From positions 930,001-994,000 of the forward strand of contig NZ_QGDT01000001.1 of NCBI RefSeq assembly GCF_003149085.1: a stretch of 64,000 bases of DNA, written 5' to 3'. The notes beneath the pieces are model-generated. The model saw nothing but the letters and a program-made list of their open reading frames with translations. It was not told the DNA's origin and did no database searches. This stretch comes from Dyadobacter jejuensis (GTDB lineage Bacteria; Bacteroidota; Bacteroidia; Cytophagales; Spirosomataceae). Position numbers and translations under genes: made by a program. Of this stretch, positions 24,424 through 33,622 are shown piece after piece. How positions within the stretch are numbered: the first letter of the stretch is position 1; every line of letters begins with the position of its first letter.

Positions 24424-25908
24424 ATGAAACTGAAGAGATACCGATTATACCCGATTCCCGTATTGACAATATTGTTCTTATGGGGCTGTAATGATTTTTT
24501 GGCTACAGAGCCCGATAGCACCCGGGCGAGCCTAGATACCCCCGATCAGGTGTCGCAATTGCTAGCCACGGCCTATCCACAAGGGAGCTATGTGGCCTTT
24601 AGCGAAGCCATGAGCGACAATGCTGGTGATAAGGGAGTTGGTGAAGACGACCGGGTCAACAGAGGATCTTACCTTTTTGAGGTTGTCAACGCCTCCGTAG
24701 ACAAAGAAGATTCCCCAGATATGTACTGGGCCATGGCCTATAAAGCTATAGCAGCGGCTAACCTAGCCCTACAAATTTGTAATAATAGCGAGCAGCCAGA
24801 ACTTTTTAGCATTCAAAAAGGCGAAGCCTTGGTAGCCCGAGCCTATGCCCATTTTATGCTGGTGAGTTTTTATTCCAAATTCTATAATCCTGAAACTGCC
24901 AGTACTGATATCGGAATCCCCTATGTTACCGAACCCGAAGAGGTGGTTAACAAGCAATATGACCGGAAAACCGTGGCATATGTGTATGAAATGATAGAAA
25001 AGGACCTGTTAGAAGGACTGCCCCTAATCAAGGATTATGCTTACTCGGTTCCCAAGTACCATTTTAATATTGCCGCTGCCAATGCCTTTGCCAGTAGGTT
25101 TTACCTGGTAAAGGGCGAATACGCCAAGGTGGTTCAATATGCTAACGCAGTGTTTCCGTCTGGAGACATTGGGTCCAATCTTCGCCCCTGGAACACCGAA
25201 TACTTTTCTTTGAGTCCCGAAGCCTTATACAACCGGTATGCCAAGGCCAGCGAAAATGCAAACTTACTTTTAACGGAGACAAATTCTATTTATGGTCGGT
25301 TTGTGGCGCGCTACCGCTATGGCCTTACCAACGCCAAATGGAACGAGATTTCGGCCATTAATGGGCTGACGGGTACCAACCCGGCTTGGGCCTTTCCGCT
25401 CTATACCCAAGGAGATGGGAACTTGCTTATTCCCAAGCTTTCAGAATATTTCGTCAAGCAATCGGTCAACGCCGAAATAGGAGCCGTGTATGTAATGGTA
25501 CCCCTGTTTACCGCCGAAGAGGTATTGTTCAATAGAGCAGAGGCTTATCTGTACCTCAATAATACTACCGCCGCCTTGGCCGATATCAATATGTATATGA
25601 GTAAGAGACTTCGGAGCTATAGTGCTACAACACATAACGTATCCTTAACCAAGGTAAGGAGCTACTATGGCCTTAGCAATTCCACTCAAAACAATCTTTT
25701 AGGTCTGCTATACGCCATTCTAGACCTTCGTCGGGTGGAGTTTGTGCAGGAAGGAATGCGCTGGTTCGATATGCTCCGGTATGGCATCCCGGTGGAGCAT
25801 ACCACTCGGGATGGGCAGGTGATCACCGTCGACGCCGACGATCCCCGCCGACAATTGCAACTGCCGCAATCGGTGGTTCAGTCGGGGATTGCCCAAAACG
25901 AACGCTAG
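24424..25908 (+). CDS. RagB/SusD-family nutrient-uptake lipoprotein
   Basis: The SusD partner of the upstream barrel has about 494 aa. The ATG at 24424 is preferred over one at 24412 because the product then starts MKLKRYRLYPIP; either gives a lipoprotein signal ending LFLWGC. The mature part contains the tetratricopeptide-like helical body of the RagB/SusD family (QKGEALVARAYAHFMLVSFY, RAEAYLYLNNTTAALADIN) and the C-terminal LRRVEFVQEGMRWFDMLRYG motif shared by the group. Only 15 bp separate it from susC. Confidence 0.93.
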   Translation: MKLKRYRLYPIPVLTILFLWGCNDFLATEPDSTRASLDTPDQVSQLLATAYPQGSYVAFSEAMSDNAGDKGVGEDDRVNRGSYLFEVVNASVDKEDSPDMYWAMAYKAIAAANLALQICNNSEQPELFSIQKGEALVARAYAHFMLVSFYSKFYNPETASTDIGIPYVTEPEEVVNKQYDRKTVAYVYEMIEKDLLEGLPLIKDYAYSVPKYHFNIAAANAFASRFYLVKGEYAKVVQYANAVFPSGDIGSNLRPWNTEYFSLSPEALYNRYAKASENANLLLTETNSIYGRFVARYRYGLTNAKWNEISAINGLTGTNPAWAFPLYTQGDGNLLIPKLSEYFVKQSVNAEIGAVYVMVPLFTAEEVLFNRAEAYLYLNNTTAALADINMYMSKRLRSYSATTHNVSLTKVRSYYGLSNSTQNNLLGLLYAILDLRRVEFVQEGMRWFDMLRYGIPVEHTTRDGQVITVDADDPRRQLQLPQSVVQSGIAQNER

Positions 25909-25956
25909 AGACTTTATACATTATTCAAAAATAGGATTGGATTAATTTCAATAATT

Positions 25957-26880
25957 ATGAGATTCATATCAAGATACACCTTTGTTTTATTTATTCCTCT
26001 CCTGGTATGGGGATTCGCTTCCTGTAAGGAGGAGCCCCTTGGCGACGTAGAGGCTATTTCGGGCTTGGGAGGCGACGTGGTGGTGCCGACAGCTATCGAT
26101 AACTGGCTGATGGATAGCATTACAGTTCCTTACAATATTGCCTTTAAGTATCGATGGGACCAGTTCGAGTTCAATGATGTGTCGAAGACGTTGGTTCCTC
26201 CCGACGAGCAAAAAATTATTCCTTTGGCCAAAGTGGTTCGGAGCGCTTGGATCAAACCTTATATAGACCAAGTAGGTTTGGTGTTTTTTAATAAATATTC
26301 TCCCAAATTTTTTGTACTCTCAGGGAGTGTCCAATACCTCTCCAATGGCGCCGTGGTGCTTGGGCAAGCCGAAGGGGGGCGTAAAATTGTGGTTTTCGAT
26401 GTCAATAATTTTATTACCAAGCAGGAAGCTGGATATGTGCCAGCACGGGATTCGGCAGTGGTTAAGGAATTTGTTCATACCCTGCAACATGAATTTGCCC
26501 ATATCCTTCATCAGAACATCCTGTACCCGGTAGAGTTCAAAACGGTAACGGCAGGGCTCTTTCAAGGCGAAAACTGGATCAATGTAAGCAATACCGAGGC
26601 GCGGCAGGACGGTTTTATTACCGCCTATGCCAGTTCGGGCTTCGACGATGATTTTGTAGAAACGGTGTCCATTATGCTCATCGAAGGGAAGGCTGGCTGG
26701 GAAGCCATTTTGAATGCCATTCCCGAAGGCGTCAGTGCGAATGGTACCTCTAAGGCCGATGCCGTTGCCAAGCTTCGCAGGAAAGAGGCATTGGTGGTTA
26801 GCTACTTTAAGACGGCTTGGGGGATAGATTTTTATGAACTACAGGCTCGCTCCCGGGCCGCCCTTCAGCCATTATTATAA
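25957..26880 (+). CDS. Substrate-import-associated zinc metallohydrolase lipoprotein
   Basis: This 307-aa lipoprotein has a signal ending GFASC, and a gluzincin-like HExxH site at His178-Glu-Phe-Ala-His182 (LQHEFAHILHQ). It matches what is known of the Bacteroidota zinc-metallopeptidase lipoproteins that always sit beside SusC/SusD pairs. It starts 48 bp after susD and ends 23 bp before the DUF4302 gene. It probably acts at the outer face of the cell on the substrate, a host or prey glycoprotein, or a peptide, but the substrate is unknown. Confidence 0.88.
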   Translation: MRFISRYTFVLFIPLLVWGFASCKEEPLGDVEAISGLGGDVVVPTAIDNWLMDSITVPYNIAFKYRWDQFEFNDVSKTLVPPDEQKIIPLAKVVRSAWIKPYIDQVGLVFFNKYSPKFFVLSGSVQYLSNGAVVLGQAEGGRKIVVFDVNNFITKQEAGYVPARDSAVVKEFVHTLQHEFAHILHQNILYPVEFKTVTAGLFQGENWINVSNTEARQDGFITAYASSGFDDDFVETVSIMLIEGKAGWEAILNAIPEGVSANGTSKADAVAKLRRKEALVVSYFKTAWGIDFYELQARSRAALQPLL

Positions 26881-26903
26881 GATATTCCTTTTAATAAAAA
26901 GAT

Positions 26904-28214
26904 ATGAAAAATTATTATAACCCCATTTTTCTCCTGTGCTTGCTGGCCGGGCTAATGAGCTGCGAAAAGGAGGATTCGGTATTTGAGCAAACGGCCGACG
27001 AGCGACTTAATGCTACCCTGGCCGATTATCAAAGTCAGCTTTCAGGCGCTCCATATGGCTGGAAAGGGGTGATCTATCCTGGAGCCGGTGGGGTGTATAG
27101 TTTTTATTTTGAATTCGGAGACAATAACCGGGTGACGATGTACTCTGATTTTGGCCTGGAGTCGGCTGCTACCCCTAAGGAAAGTAGCTACAGGCTCAAA
27201 GCCATGCAGACCCCCTCTTTGATATTTGATACTTACTCCTACCTTCATGTGCTAGCGGATCCGTCGGGGAGTGTCAATGGTGGCGAGAATGGCGATGGGC
27301 TCAAGTCCGACTATGAGTTTTCTTTTCAACCCAATCCCGACAATCCGGATGAACTGACTTTGATAGGGACGAAGAATCAAACCCGGCTGGTGCTCATCAA
27401 GGCTACCCAGGAAGAAGCTGTGGCCTATGACCGTGGTGACTTGGCCAAGAGTTTTGTTTTTAGCAATATTGGTAAATACCTGACCTATTTCAAACGCATT
27501 ACCTTAGAGGGCAAGGAGTATGAAATAGCGGTGAATCAGATCGCTCGGACCATTACCCTTACCTGGTTGGAGGGGAGCACCGTAAGTTCATTTACAACGG
27601 CCTACTACTACAGTTCGACGGGTGTTTCATTCATTACTCCCTTTGTAAATGGGTCGGTCACCGTGAATGGGTTTTCGAATATTACCTGGGACGAGACCAA
27701 GTTAAGCCTGGGTTTCACGGCCGCTGGTACCAGTTTGGTAGTTAAAGAAGCCGCCAAGCCTTTGAAGGTAGACGTGGACGCCCCCAAAAGATGGTACAAT
27801 GCTGCCCTTGCGGAAGATACCTACTGGGTGTCTGAAACAGGTTTTCACCTTAACGGGGTCGACGATGCCTTTAATGTCAATTCATTGACAAATGGTACCG
27901 CCTATTATTATTTCTATCTTTATTGGCCAGGATATGGCCCCAATTACGACGGTTTTGGGCCGGTATTCGTCAATGATAACGCCTTAGCCCTGTACTATCT
28001 GGATGCTCCCGGTACACCTACCTTTACCAACGATGGCAGGGTGTTATTCTCCGGACTGGGTACGTTGGGCACATACCCTACCAGTGGCCCGGCCTTAGCG
28101 ATACGGGATTACCTGTACGGTTCAAGTGGGTTTTATCTGATCCAGCTGAGCGATACCACCTACGACATGGTAAGTGCCGATGACGCGAAGGGATGGATTC
28201 ATTGGGAAAAGTAA
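26904..28214 (+). CDS. DUF4302-type lipoprotein
   Basis: The 436-aa lipoprotein has signal MKNYYNPIFLLCLLAGLMSC. The early ERLNATLADYQSQLSGAPYGWKG segment and the beta-rich body with a FxFxxNNRVTMYSDF strand are characteristic of DUF4302 proteins. These accompany SusC/SusD/zinc-metallohydrolase operons. No catalytic motif is evident, and a surface-binding role is only a guess. It ends the operon, 22 bp before the convergent glycosyltransferase gene, with no clear terminator between them. Confidence 0.85.
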   Translation: MKNYYNPIFLLCLLAGLMSCEKEDSVFEQTADERLNATLADYQSQLSGAPYGWKGVIYPGAGGVYSFYFEFGDNNRVTMYSDFGLESAATPKESSYRLKAMQTPSLIFDTYSYLHVLADPSGSVNGGENGDGLKSDYEFSFQPNPDNPDELTLIGTKNQTRLVLIKATQEEAVAYDRGDLAKSFVFSNIGKYLTYFKRITLEGKEYEIAVNQIARTITLTWLEGSTVSSFTTAYYYSSTGVSFITPFVNGSVTVNGFSNITWDETKLSLGFTAAGTSLVVKEAAKPLKVDVDAPKRWYNAALAEDTYWVSETGFHLNGVDDAFNVNSLTNGTAYYYFYLYWPGYGPNYDGFGPVFVNDNALALYYLDAPGTPTFTNDGRVLFSGLGTLGTYPTSGPALAIRDYLYGSSGFYLIQLSDTTYDMVSADDAKGWIHWEK

Positions 28215-28236
28215 ATGCGACTTTTCAGGGTGACAC

Positions 28237-29022
28237 TTACCAGTACTTTCCATTTTTTTGTGTGAATAGAAAGGCCCTAACCAGTATGAATAAGTGGTTG
28301 AAGAGGGTTGGAATGAGACCAAAATGATGACGAAGTACTATAAATCGATCGATTAGAGACTTCCGATGGTTCTGTACCGACAATCCTCCTACCAGATAAC
28401 GGCATAGGGCTACAGGAAGGTACTCTATGTTATTTGCTTTTTTGAGACAATTGATTTCCCAGTCGATATCCGCACTCAGGTTGTGAACCAGGTAAGGGCT
28501 AGCCAGTTTTTTTTTCGTGATAAAGGACTGATGGCATACCTTCATACCCGTAGCAAAATGCCTCCAGCTGAGGTTGGTGGGGAGCTTATGTGGGGTGTAT
28601 GCGCTTCTAAGGCCTATCTCACGGCCATCGTCCCGGACCAACATCGCATCGCCATAGAGTATGTCCGGCTCGGTTTTCATAGCCTGCCACACCTGTGACA
28701 GCGTATGGCTGTCGAAAAGGCTGTCACCGGCATTGAGGAACCATATATATGTGCCCCTGGCCCACTGCTGCCCCTTGTTCATGGCATCGTACAAGCCTTC
28801 GTCGGGTTCGGAATAGACGCGACTAAGCAGGTGTGCATAACGACTGGCAATGGCCAAGGTATGGTCCGTCGATGCCCCGTCTACCAATATATATTCTAAG
28901 TCTGATTTGTTTTCGAGTTTATGCCAAGCCTTTTCTACACTTTGGAGGGTTCTTTCCAGATATTTTTCGGCCTGGAAAGTGATCGTAATTATAGTCAGTT
29001 TGGGCGTTGAGGGTTCCTTCAT
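28237..29022 (-). CDS. Glycosyltransferase family 2
   Basis: A 261-aa GT-A-fold transferase. It starts LTIITITFQAEKYLERTLQSV, has YILVDGASTDHTLAIA for nucleotide binding, and WFLNAGDSLFD, where a DxD-like Asp pair is replaced by the AGDS form common in this WbbD-like group. It overlaps the preceding glycosyltransferase by four bases (29019-29022), indicating translational coupling. It is the last gene of a leftward three-gene block FkbM-GT4-GT2 and presumably adds a sugar to a surface glycan. Confidence 0.9.
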   Translation of the reverse strand: MKEPSTPKLTIITITFQAEKYLERTLQSVEKAWHKLENKSDLEYILVDGASTDHTLAIASRYAHLLSRVYSEPDEGLYDAMNKGQQWARGTYIWFLNAGDSLFDSHTLSQVWQAMKTEPDILYGDAMLVRDDGREIGLRSAYTPHKLPTNLSWRHFATGMKVCHQSFITKKKLASPYLVHNLSADIDWEINCLKKANNIEYLPVALCRYLVGGLSVQNHRKSLIDRFIVLRHHFGLIPTLFNHLFILVRAFLFTQKNGKYW

Positions 29023-30254
29023 AATAAGCTTTGATAAAGGTCGAGGTGTTTCCGGGCAATCACTTCTTGGGTATATTCTCGCATTACTTTTTCTCTGGCT
29101 AAAGAGCCCATTTGAGGGGCTTTAAGCACGGCCCGGATACCCGCTGCGAGGGATGTTGCGGATTTGTATTCCGCCACGAATCCATTCTGCTGGTGGTCGA
29201 TCAGGTCGGCTATCCCTCCGGTATTGAACCCGACGGCCGGTGTGCCACAGGCCATGGCTTCCATAATCGTATTGGGTAGATTGTCCTCCAGAGAGGGCAC
29301 CACAATGAGGTCGGCAGCATTATAGGCTTGTACCATGGTCGACACCTCCGTGATTTGGCCCAAGTAATGCACCTTTACGCCCATCTTTTGAAATAATGTG
29401 GGATCACCTTTTCCAAAAATGAGTACCGCTATATCCGGATCCGGATTGAGTTGAAGCGCTTCTTGTAAGTACACGAAGCCTTTTCTGGGGTCGGAGGTGT
29501 TAGCACCTGAAAACAACAGCAACTTTTGGTCGGAGGGGAGTCCTAGGGCCATTTTTGCCTCCACTTTATTATTGGGACTAAATACGCTTGTGTCGATACA
29601 GTTGGGGATTCTGTGGGTCGCCATGCCTATTCCTAAAGGAGCTTGGCTGGCCAATTCTGTCAGCCATTGGCTGGGAGCGATAAAGCTTAACTTCCCCTTG
29701 GGGTATATGGACCGTTTCTTTTCAAATTGCTCGAAGGAAAGATCATAGGGGCCAGGCTTGGCCAAATAGGGGCATTCCTGACAGTGGGTCTGAAATAGGC
29801 TACAACCCCGGCTATAATGGCAGCCGCCCGTTAATGCCCACATATCATGGAGGGTCCATACGATTGGTTTGCCTAAGGAAAGTAGTTTTTCGAGGCCATT
29901 TAGGCCTAAAAGTCCAAAATTGAACCAATGCAAATGGATGACATCGGCTCTCTCAATGAGTGGATGCTGGCTAAGGGCTTCGCCGTACTGGGCTGGAGAG
30001 AAGGCATAGCGTTCGGAAGGGTCTTTTTCGTGAGGCAAAAAATATAGCCGTTCGCCAATAAAAGGCAACCAGCTTAGTTTTTTTTGCCAGGGCGACTCGG
30101 CGACTGGGCATACACCCTCTTCGGTAAAGTTAGCTCTATGTACCAGCATACACGAATTGGCGCCCGACTGGCGCAAGGCCTCGTTGAGTCTTAAAGCGGC
30201 AATAGCGGCCCCGCCTTCTCTGTGAAAAGTACTGATATGAACGATATTGATCAC
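29019..30254 (-). CDS. Glycosyltransferase family 4 (GT-B)
   Basis: This 411-aa GT-B enzyme has an N-terminal acceptor domain (IVHISTFHREGGAAIAALRLNEALR) and a C-terminal nucleotide-sugar domain (LLLFSGANTSDPRKGF, VVPSLEDNLPNTIMEAMACGTPAVGF with the EAMACG retaining-GT4 motif). A CHYSRGC...CQECPYL cysteine cluster in the middle is typical of a subset of GT4 proteins. Four-base overlaps with both neighbours tie it into one transcript. Confidence 0.91.
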   Translation of the reverse strand: MINIVHISTFHREGGAAIAALRLNEALRQSGANSCMLVHRANFTEEGVCPVAESPWQKKLSWLPFIGERLYFLPHEKDPSERYAFSPAQYGEALSQHPLIERADVIHLHWFNFGLLGLNGLEKLLSLGKPIVWTLHDMWALTGGCHYSRGCSLFQTHCQECPYLAKPGPYDLSFEQFEKKRSIYPKGKLSFIAPSQWLTELASQAPLGIGMATHRIPNCIDTSVFSPNNKVEAKMALGLPSDQKLLLFSGANTSDPRKGFVYLQEALQLNPDPDIAVLIFGKGDPTLFQKMGVKVHYLGQITEVSTMVQAYNAADLIVVPSLEDNLPNTIMEAMACGTPAVGFNTGGIADLIDHQQNGFVAEYKSATSLAAGIRAVLKAPQMGSLAREKVMREYTQEVIARKHLDLYQSLL

Positions 30255-31072
30255 CCTTGTTTTGGTTTAGGTCTATAGCCAAAAATATTCAATTGTAAAT
30301 CCATTACGTCGTTATTTCGATAGCGGTGGTTGATCAACGGGCTCGGTCGGTGCTGTTCGGTATCGACGTGGTATCGAAATCCATTTTCTTCCAATACCTG
30401 AATGACGCTGGCCAGGGATTGGTGCTGGCCGATATAGGAATGGAACTCTACAAAAATATTTTCGACCTTATGGAGTTCATACCTGCAATCTTTAAGTACC
30501 TCCGTTTCGGCCCCTTCAATGTCCATCTTTAGGAAGTCTACCCTACTCTGAGTAGCCAGGAAGTCGGCCAGGCGAATAGAGGGCACGAGCACCTTGTCGC
30601 CCCCCAAAAACATAGAAGAGGAGTCGGCCGCTTCATTGGCAAACCATATGCCCTGGTCGTCGGTCCACACCGCCTTTTCAATCAGGTTGATATCGGTAAT
30701 ATGGTTACGCTCCAAATTTTTTCGGAGGAGCTTGGCAATGCTCGGTGAGGCCTCGAAGGCGGTAATGTTTGCCCCTGGGAATTGCTGTTTATAATACAAT
30801 AGGCTCATGCCAATATTGGCCCCACAGTCCACGATGACAGGCCTACTATTCTCGGAGTTGAATTGGTAGCTCTGGTCAGCGAATATTTCCTTATACTGCC
30901 ATAAGAACGACATGCTGTCGGGAACGCTAAGGGCCGTATCGCCAAACTGAACTTCAGTTGGTTTGAAGCGCTGCTTATCGCCATATAGGAAACATAGTCG
31001 TAAGAATTGCCGGTATTCGGCAGTTTTGAGGGTATGAAAGGGTTCTTTAAGCAAATAACGCAGCCAGTACAT
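30251..31072 (-). CDS. FkbM-family methyltransferase
   Basis: This 273-aa SAM-dependent O-methyltransferase has VIVDCGANIGMSLLYYKQQ as SAM-binding motif I, then ITAFEASPSIAKLLRKNL and FLKMDIEGAETEVLKD, the classic FkbM sequence. Within a glycan cluster it likely methylates a sugar hydroxyl. It is the first gene of the leftward FkbM-GT4-GT2 block. A TACCTTTG -7 element lies upstream on the minus strand (complement of 31105-31112), without a good -33 partner. Confidence 0.9.
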   Translation of the reverse strand: MYWLRYLLKEPFHTLKTAEYRQFLRLCFLYGDKQRFKPTEVQFGDTALSVPDSMSFLWQYKEIFADQSYQFNSENSRPVIVDCGANIGMSLLYYKQQFPGANITAFEASPSIAKLLRKNLERNHITDINLIEKAVWTDDQGIWFANEAADSSSMFLGGDKVLVPSIRLADFLATQSRVDFLKMDIEGAETEVLKDCRYELHKVENIFVEFHSYIGQHQSLASVIQVLEENGFRYHVDTEQHRPSPLINHRYRNNDVMDLQLNIFGYRPKPKQG

Positions 31073-31245
31073 AGTCTGTTTCCATGAAGGTGAATATACA
31101 GCTTCAAAGGTATTACTATTGCCGTGTTTTTGGAATTCCTAGGGTTTAAATAAAAGAAAAAGCCTTCCGGCGCGAGGCATAGTCGGTGGTAATTTTGACA
31201 AGCATGATTAATATGCATAGCTTTATGGCCCAAAAAAAAGAATCG

Positions 31246-32511
31246 ATGTCGGAGCATACCACCGTTAAAATAGCCATCATTGGCCTAGGATATGTAGGCC
31301 TACCCCTCGCTGTGGCTTTTAGTGAGCACTATTCAGTGGTTGGTTTCGATATTAGCTCCCAGCGCGTTCAGGAGCTGTGCAGCCGATACGACCGCACCCT
31401 GGAGGTGTCGTCACAGGAATTGGAAGCGGCGCAAAACTTATGTTTTACGGATAGAATCGCCGACCTGAAGGATGCCACTGTTTATATTGTAACGGTTCCA
31501 ACGCCGATAGACAATTACAAAAAACCCGATCTTGGGCCTTTATTGGCGGCTAGCGCAACGGTCGGGCGGGTATTAAAGCCCGCCGATGTGGTGATTTATG
31601 AGTCGACGGTGTACCCGGGGTGTACCGAGGAAGACTGTGTGCCTGTTTTGGAAAGGGAGAGTGGCTTGCGCTTCAATCAGGATTTCTATTGCGGCTATTC
31701 TCCAGAACGTATTAATCCTGGTGACAAAATCAATACCCTTAAAAAGATACAAAAGGTTACTTCTGGTTCCACCCCCGATATAGCCCAGTTTGTGGATCAG
31801 CTATATAAAAGTATCATTACTGCTGGTACGCATTTGACCTCCAGTATAAAGGTAGCCGAGGCTTCCAAGGCCATAGAGAATGCCCAAAGGGATGTTAATA
31901 TATCCTTTGTTAATGAGCTAGCATTGATCTTCGACCGGATGGGAATCGATACCACTGAAGTGCTAGAAGCGGCAGGTACTAAGTGGAATTTTTTGAAATA
32001 TAAGCCTGGCTTGGTAGGTGGGCATTGCGTAGGAGTAGACCCCTATTACTTGGCTTATAAGGCCGAATCCTTGGGGTATTACCCACAGGTAATACTGTCG
32101 GGTAGGAGAGTTAATGACACGATGGGGGTCTTTGTGGCCAACAAGCTGGTGAAGTTGATGATCAAAAAGGGGCATAAAATAGAAGGGAGCAGGGTCTTGA
32201 TTTTGGGGGTGACCTTTAAGGAGGATTGTCCCGATATCCGCAACACAAGGGTAGTCGACGTTTATAATGAGTTGACGGACTTTGGGATGCAAGTACATAT
32301 TTACGACCCCTGGGCTAGCCCTTCACTGGTGAAAAAGGAGTATGGCCTAGAATTGGCAGCAAGCCCCGTAGGCCCCTATGAAGCGGTGGTATTGGCGGTG
32401 GCGCACAAGGCCTTTCAAAGCTTAAGCCTCGTATCGCTAACCCAAGCCAATTCGGTAATCTTCGATCTGAAATCGGTACTTCCGCCAGACGGCGTCGACT
32501 CCAGGCTATAA
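31246..32511 (+). CDS. Nucleotide-sugar dehydrogenase, TviB/WbpA type
   Basis: The NAD-dependent 6-dehydrogenase (421 aa from the ATG at 31246) oxidises a UDP-N-acetylhexosamine to its uronic acid for surface polysaccharide. Motifs: VKIAIIGLGYVGLPLA for NAD binding, TVPTPIDNYKKPDLGPL, ESTVYPGCTEEDCVPVLE, SPERINPGDK, and the catalytic Cys in GGHCVGVDPYYLAYKAE. Earlier in-frame starts at 31204 and 31225 are possible; 31246 is chosen for closeness to the Rossmann domain. WecB, about 1.1 kb downstream on the same strand, makes UDP-ManNAc, so a ManNAcA or GalNAcA-type product is plausible. Confidence 0.9.
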   Translation: MSEHTTVKIAIIGLGYVGLPLAVAFSEHYSVVGFDISSQRVQELCSRYDRTLEVSSQELEAAQNLCFTDRIADLKDATVYIVTVPTPIDNYKKPDLGPLLAASATVGRVLKPADVVIYESTVYPGCTEEDCVPVLERESGLRFNQDFYCGYSPERINPGDKINTLKKIQKVTSGSTPDIAQFVDQLYKSIITAGTHLTSSIKVAEASKAIENAQRDVNISFVNELALIFDRMGIDTTEVLEAAGTKWNFLKYKPGLVGGHCVGVDPYYLAYKAESLGYYPQVILSGRRVNDTMGVFVANKLVKLMIKKGHKIEGSRVLILGVTFKEDCPDIRNTRVVDVYNELTDFGMQVHIYDPWASPSLVKKEYGLELAASPVGPYEAVVLAVAHKAFQSLSLVSLTQANSVIFDLKSVLPPDGVDSRL

Positions 32512-32526
32512 AATCTGCCAGCGTGC

Positions 32527-33426
32527 TTAGAAAATTTTATAACGAATCAGGTTCTTGATTTTTAACAATAGGGGAAGCTTATAATAGGCTCTAAAGGCCT
32601 CAAGTACGCTTGGGGTCGGCTCAATGTCGCCGTTGATCTGAAGGGGAGAGGCACTTAGCGTATTGTCAAAATAGTGGTTAGTGGTTTTAAAATTGGTGCC
32701 ACTTCCATCGGTACCGATGTTTTTAATTTTGGATCGGACCGGATATACCCCATAGGCATGGTGCTTGGCTTGGGTCCAAGTCCAGCGTACCGCCCAGGAA
32801 TCGATAAGCCCCTTTTGTTGCTTAACCAACATGGGCCATAGGTCGTCGCCACCCTGCACCATTTTTCGTTTCAACTCTTTACGTAATTTGGAGTCCTCAA
32901 AGTCTTTTACTTGCCAATCGGCTTTCTGCCAGCGGTCGTTCCAAGTGCCCCATCCCCAGGAACTAGCCCTTGGGGCCATGTATAAGTCGAAGGGATAGCC
33001 ATCGGGAATAGCGACAGGAGGGGCGTAGCCAGTCACCGAAAACACTTCCGCCCTGGTTTTAAAGGTCTCCAAGGCTTGGTTCATAAATACAAGGAAGTCT
33101 TTGGCACAGATCATATCGTCCTCCAAAACGATGATTTTGCCATGAGCTAACAGTCCTTCACTAACCCCCTGAATTACCGAATAGGCGAGTCCCTTGTTTT
33201 GTTCTGATGCTATAATATGTATGCTTCCAAAACCTTTTACCTCCTTTAAATAATCCCTAACTTGGGTTACCAAGTGCCTATCAGCGGCAGTTTTCGGCCC
33301 GTCCGAGTAAATGGTCAGGCTCGATTCCGCCGCCCAGTCGCATTGCAATAGGGAAGTGATGGTTTGCTGCAGATGCCATGGACGGTTGTAGCAGAATAAA
33401 ATGATAGGGGCAAGCGGTTGTTTCAT
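32527..33426 (-). CDS. Glycosyltransferase family 2, GNT-I-like
   Basis: This 299-aa transferase begins PIILFCYNRPWHLQQTITSLL, and carries IIVLEDDMICAKDFLVFMN with an EDD triad like that used for metal-nucleotide binding in GNT-I-type enzymes, plus SWGWGTWNDRWQKADW. It is convergent with the dehydrogenase (15-bp gap) and divergent from wecB. The sugar and linkage cannot be read from sequence. Confidence 0.87.
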   Translation of the reverse strand: MKQPLAPIILFCYNRPWHLQQTITSLLQCDWAAESSLTIYSDGPKTAADRHLVTQVRDYLKEVKGFGSIHIIASEQNKGLAYSVIQGVSEGLLAHGKIIVLEDDMICAKDFLVFMNQALETFKTRAEVFSVTGYAPPVAIPDGYPFDLYMAPRASSWGWGTWNDRWQKADWQVKDFEDSKLRKELKRKMVQGGDDLWPMLVKQQKGLIDSWAVRWTWTQAKHHAYGVYPVRSKIKNIGTDGSGTNFKTTNHYFDNTLSASPLQINGDIEPTPSVLEAFRAYYKLPLLLKIKNLIRYKIF

Positions 33427-33622
33427 GGTCTGGGATGCAGGGCATAAAGAACGGTGATTGCAAAGTAAAATGAATTAATCCGAAAAATAGCCCCTAATCA
33501 CTAGGTATTCTATAAGAAGGTAGCGAAGATAGGCATGGGGGCTGATAGATGTTTGTCAAAAGTAAGATGAAGGTCTTAGGATAGATTTTTAGTTTATGTA
33601 TATCTTTGTTTGTTATAAAACT

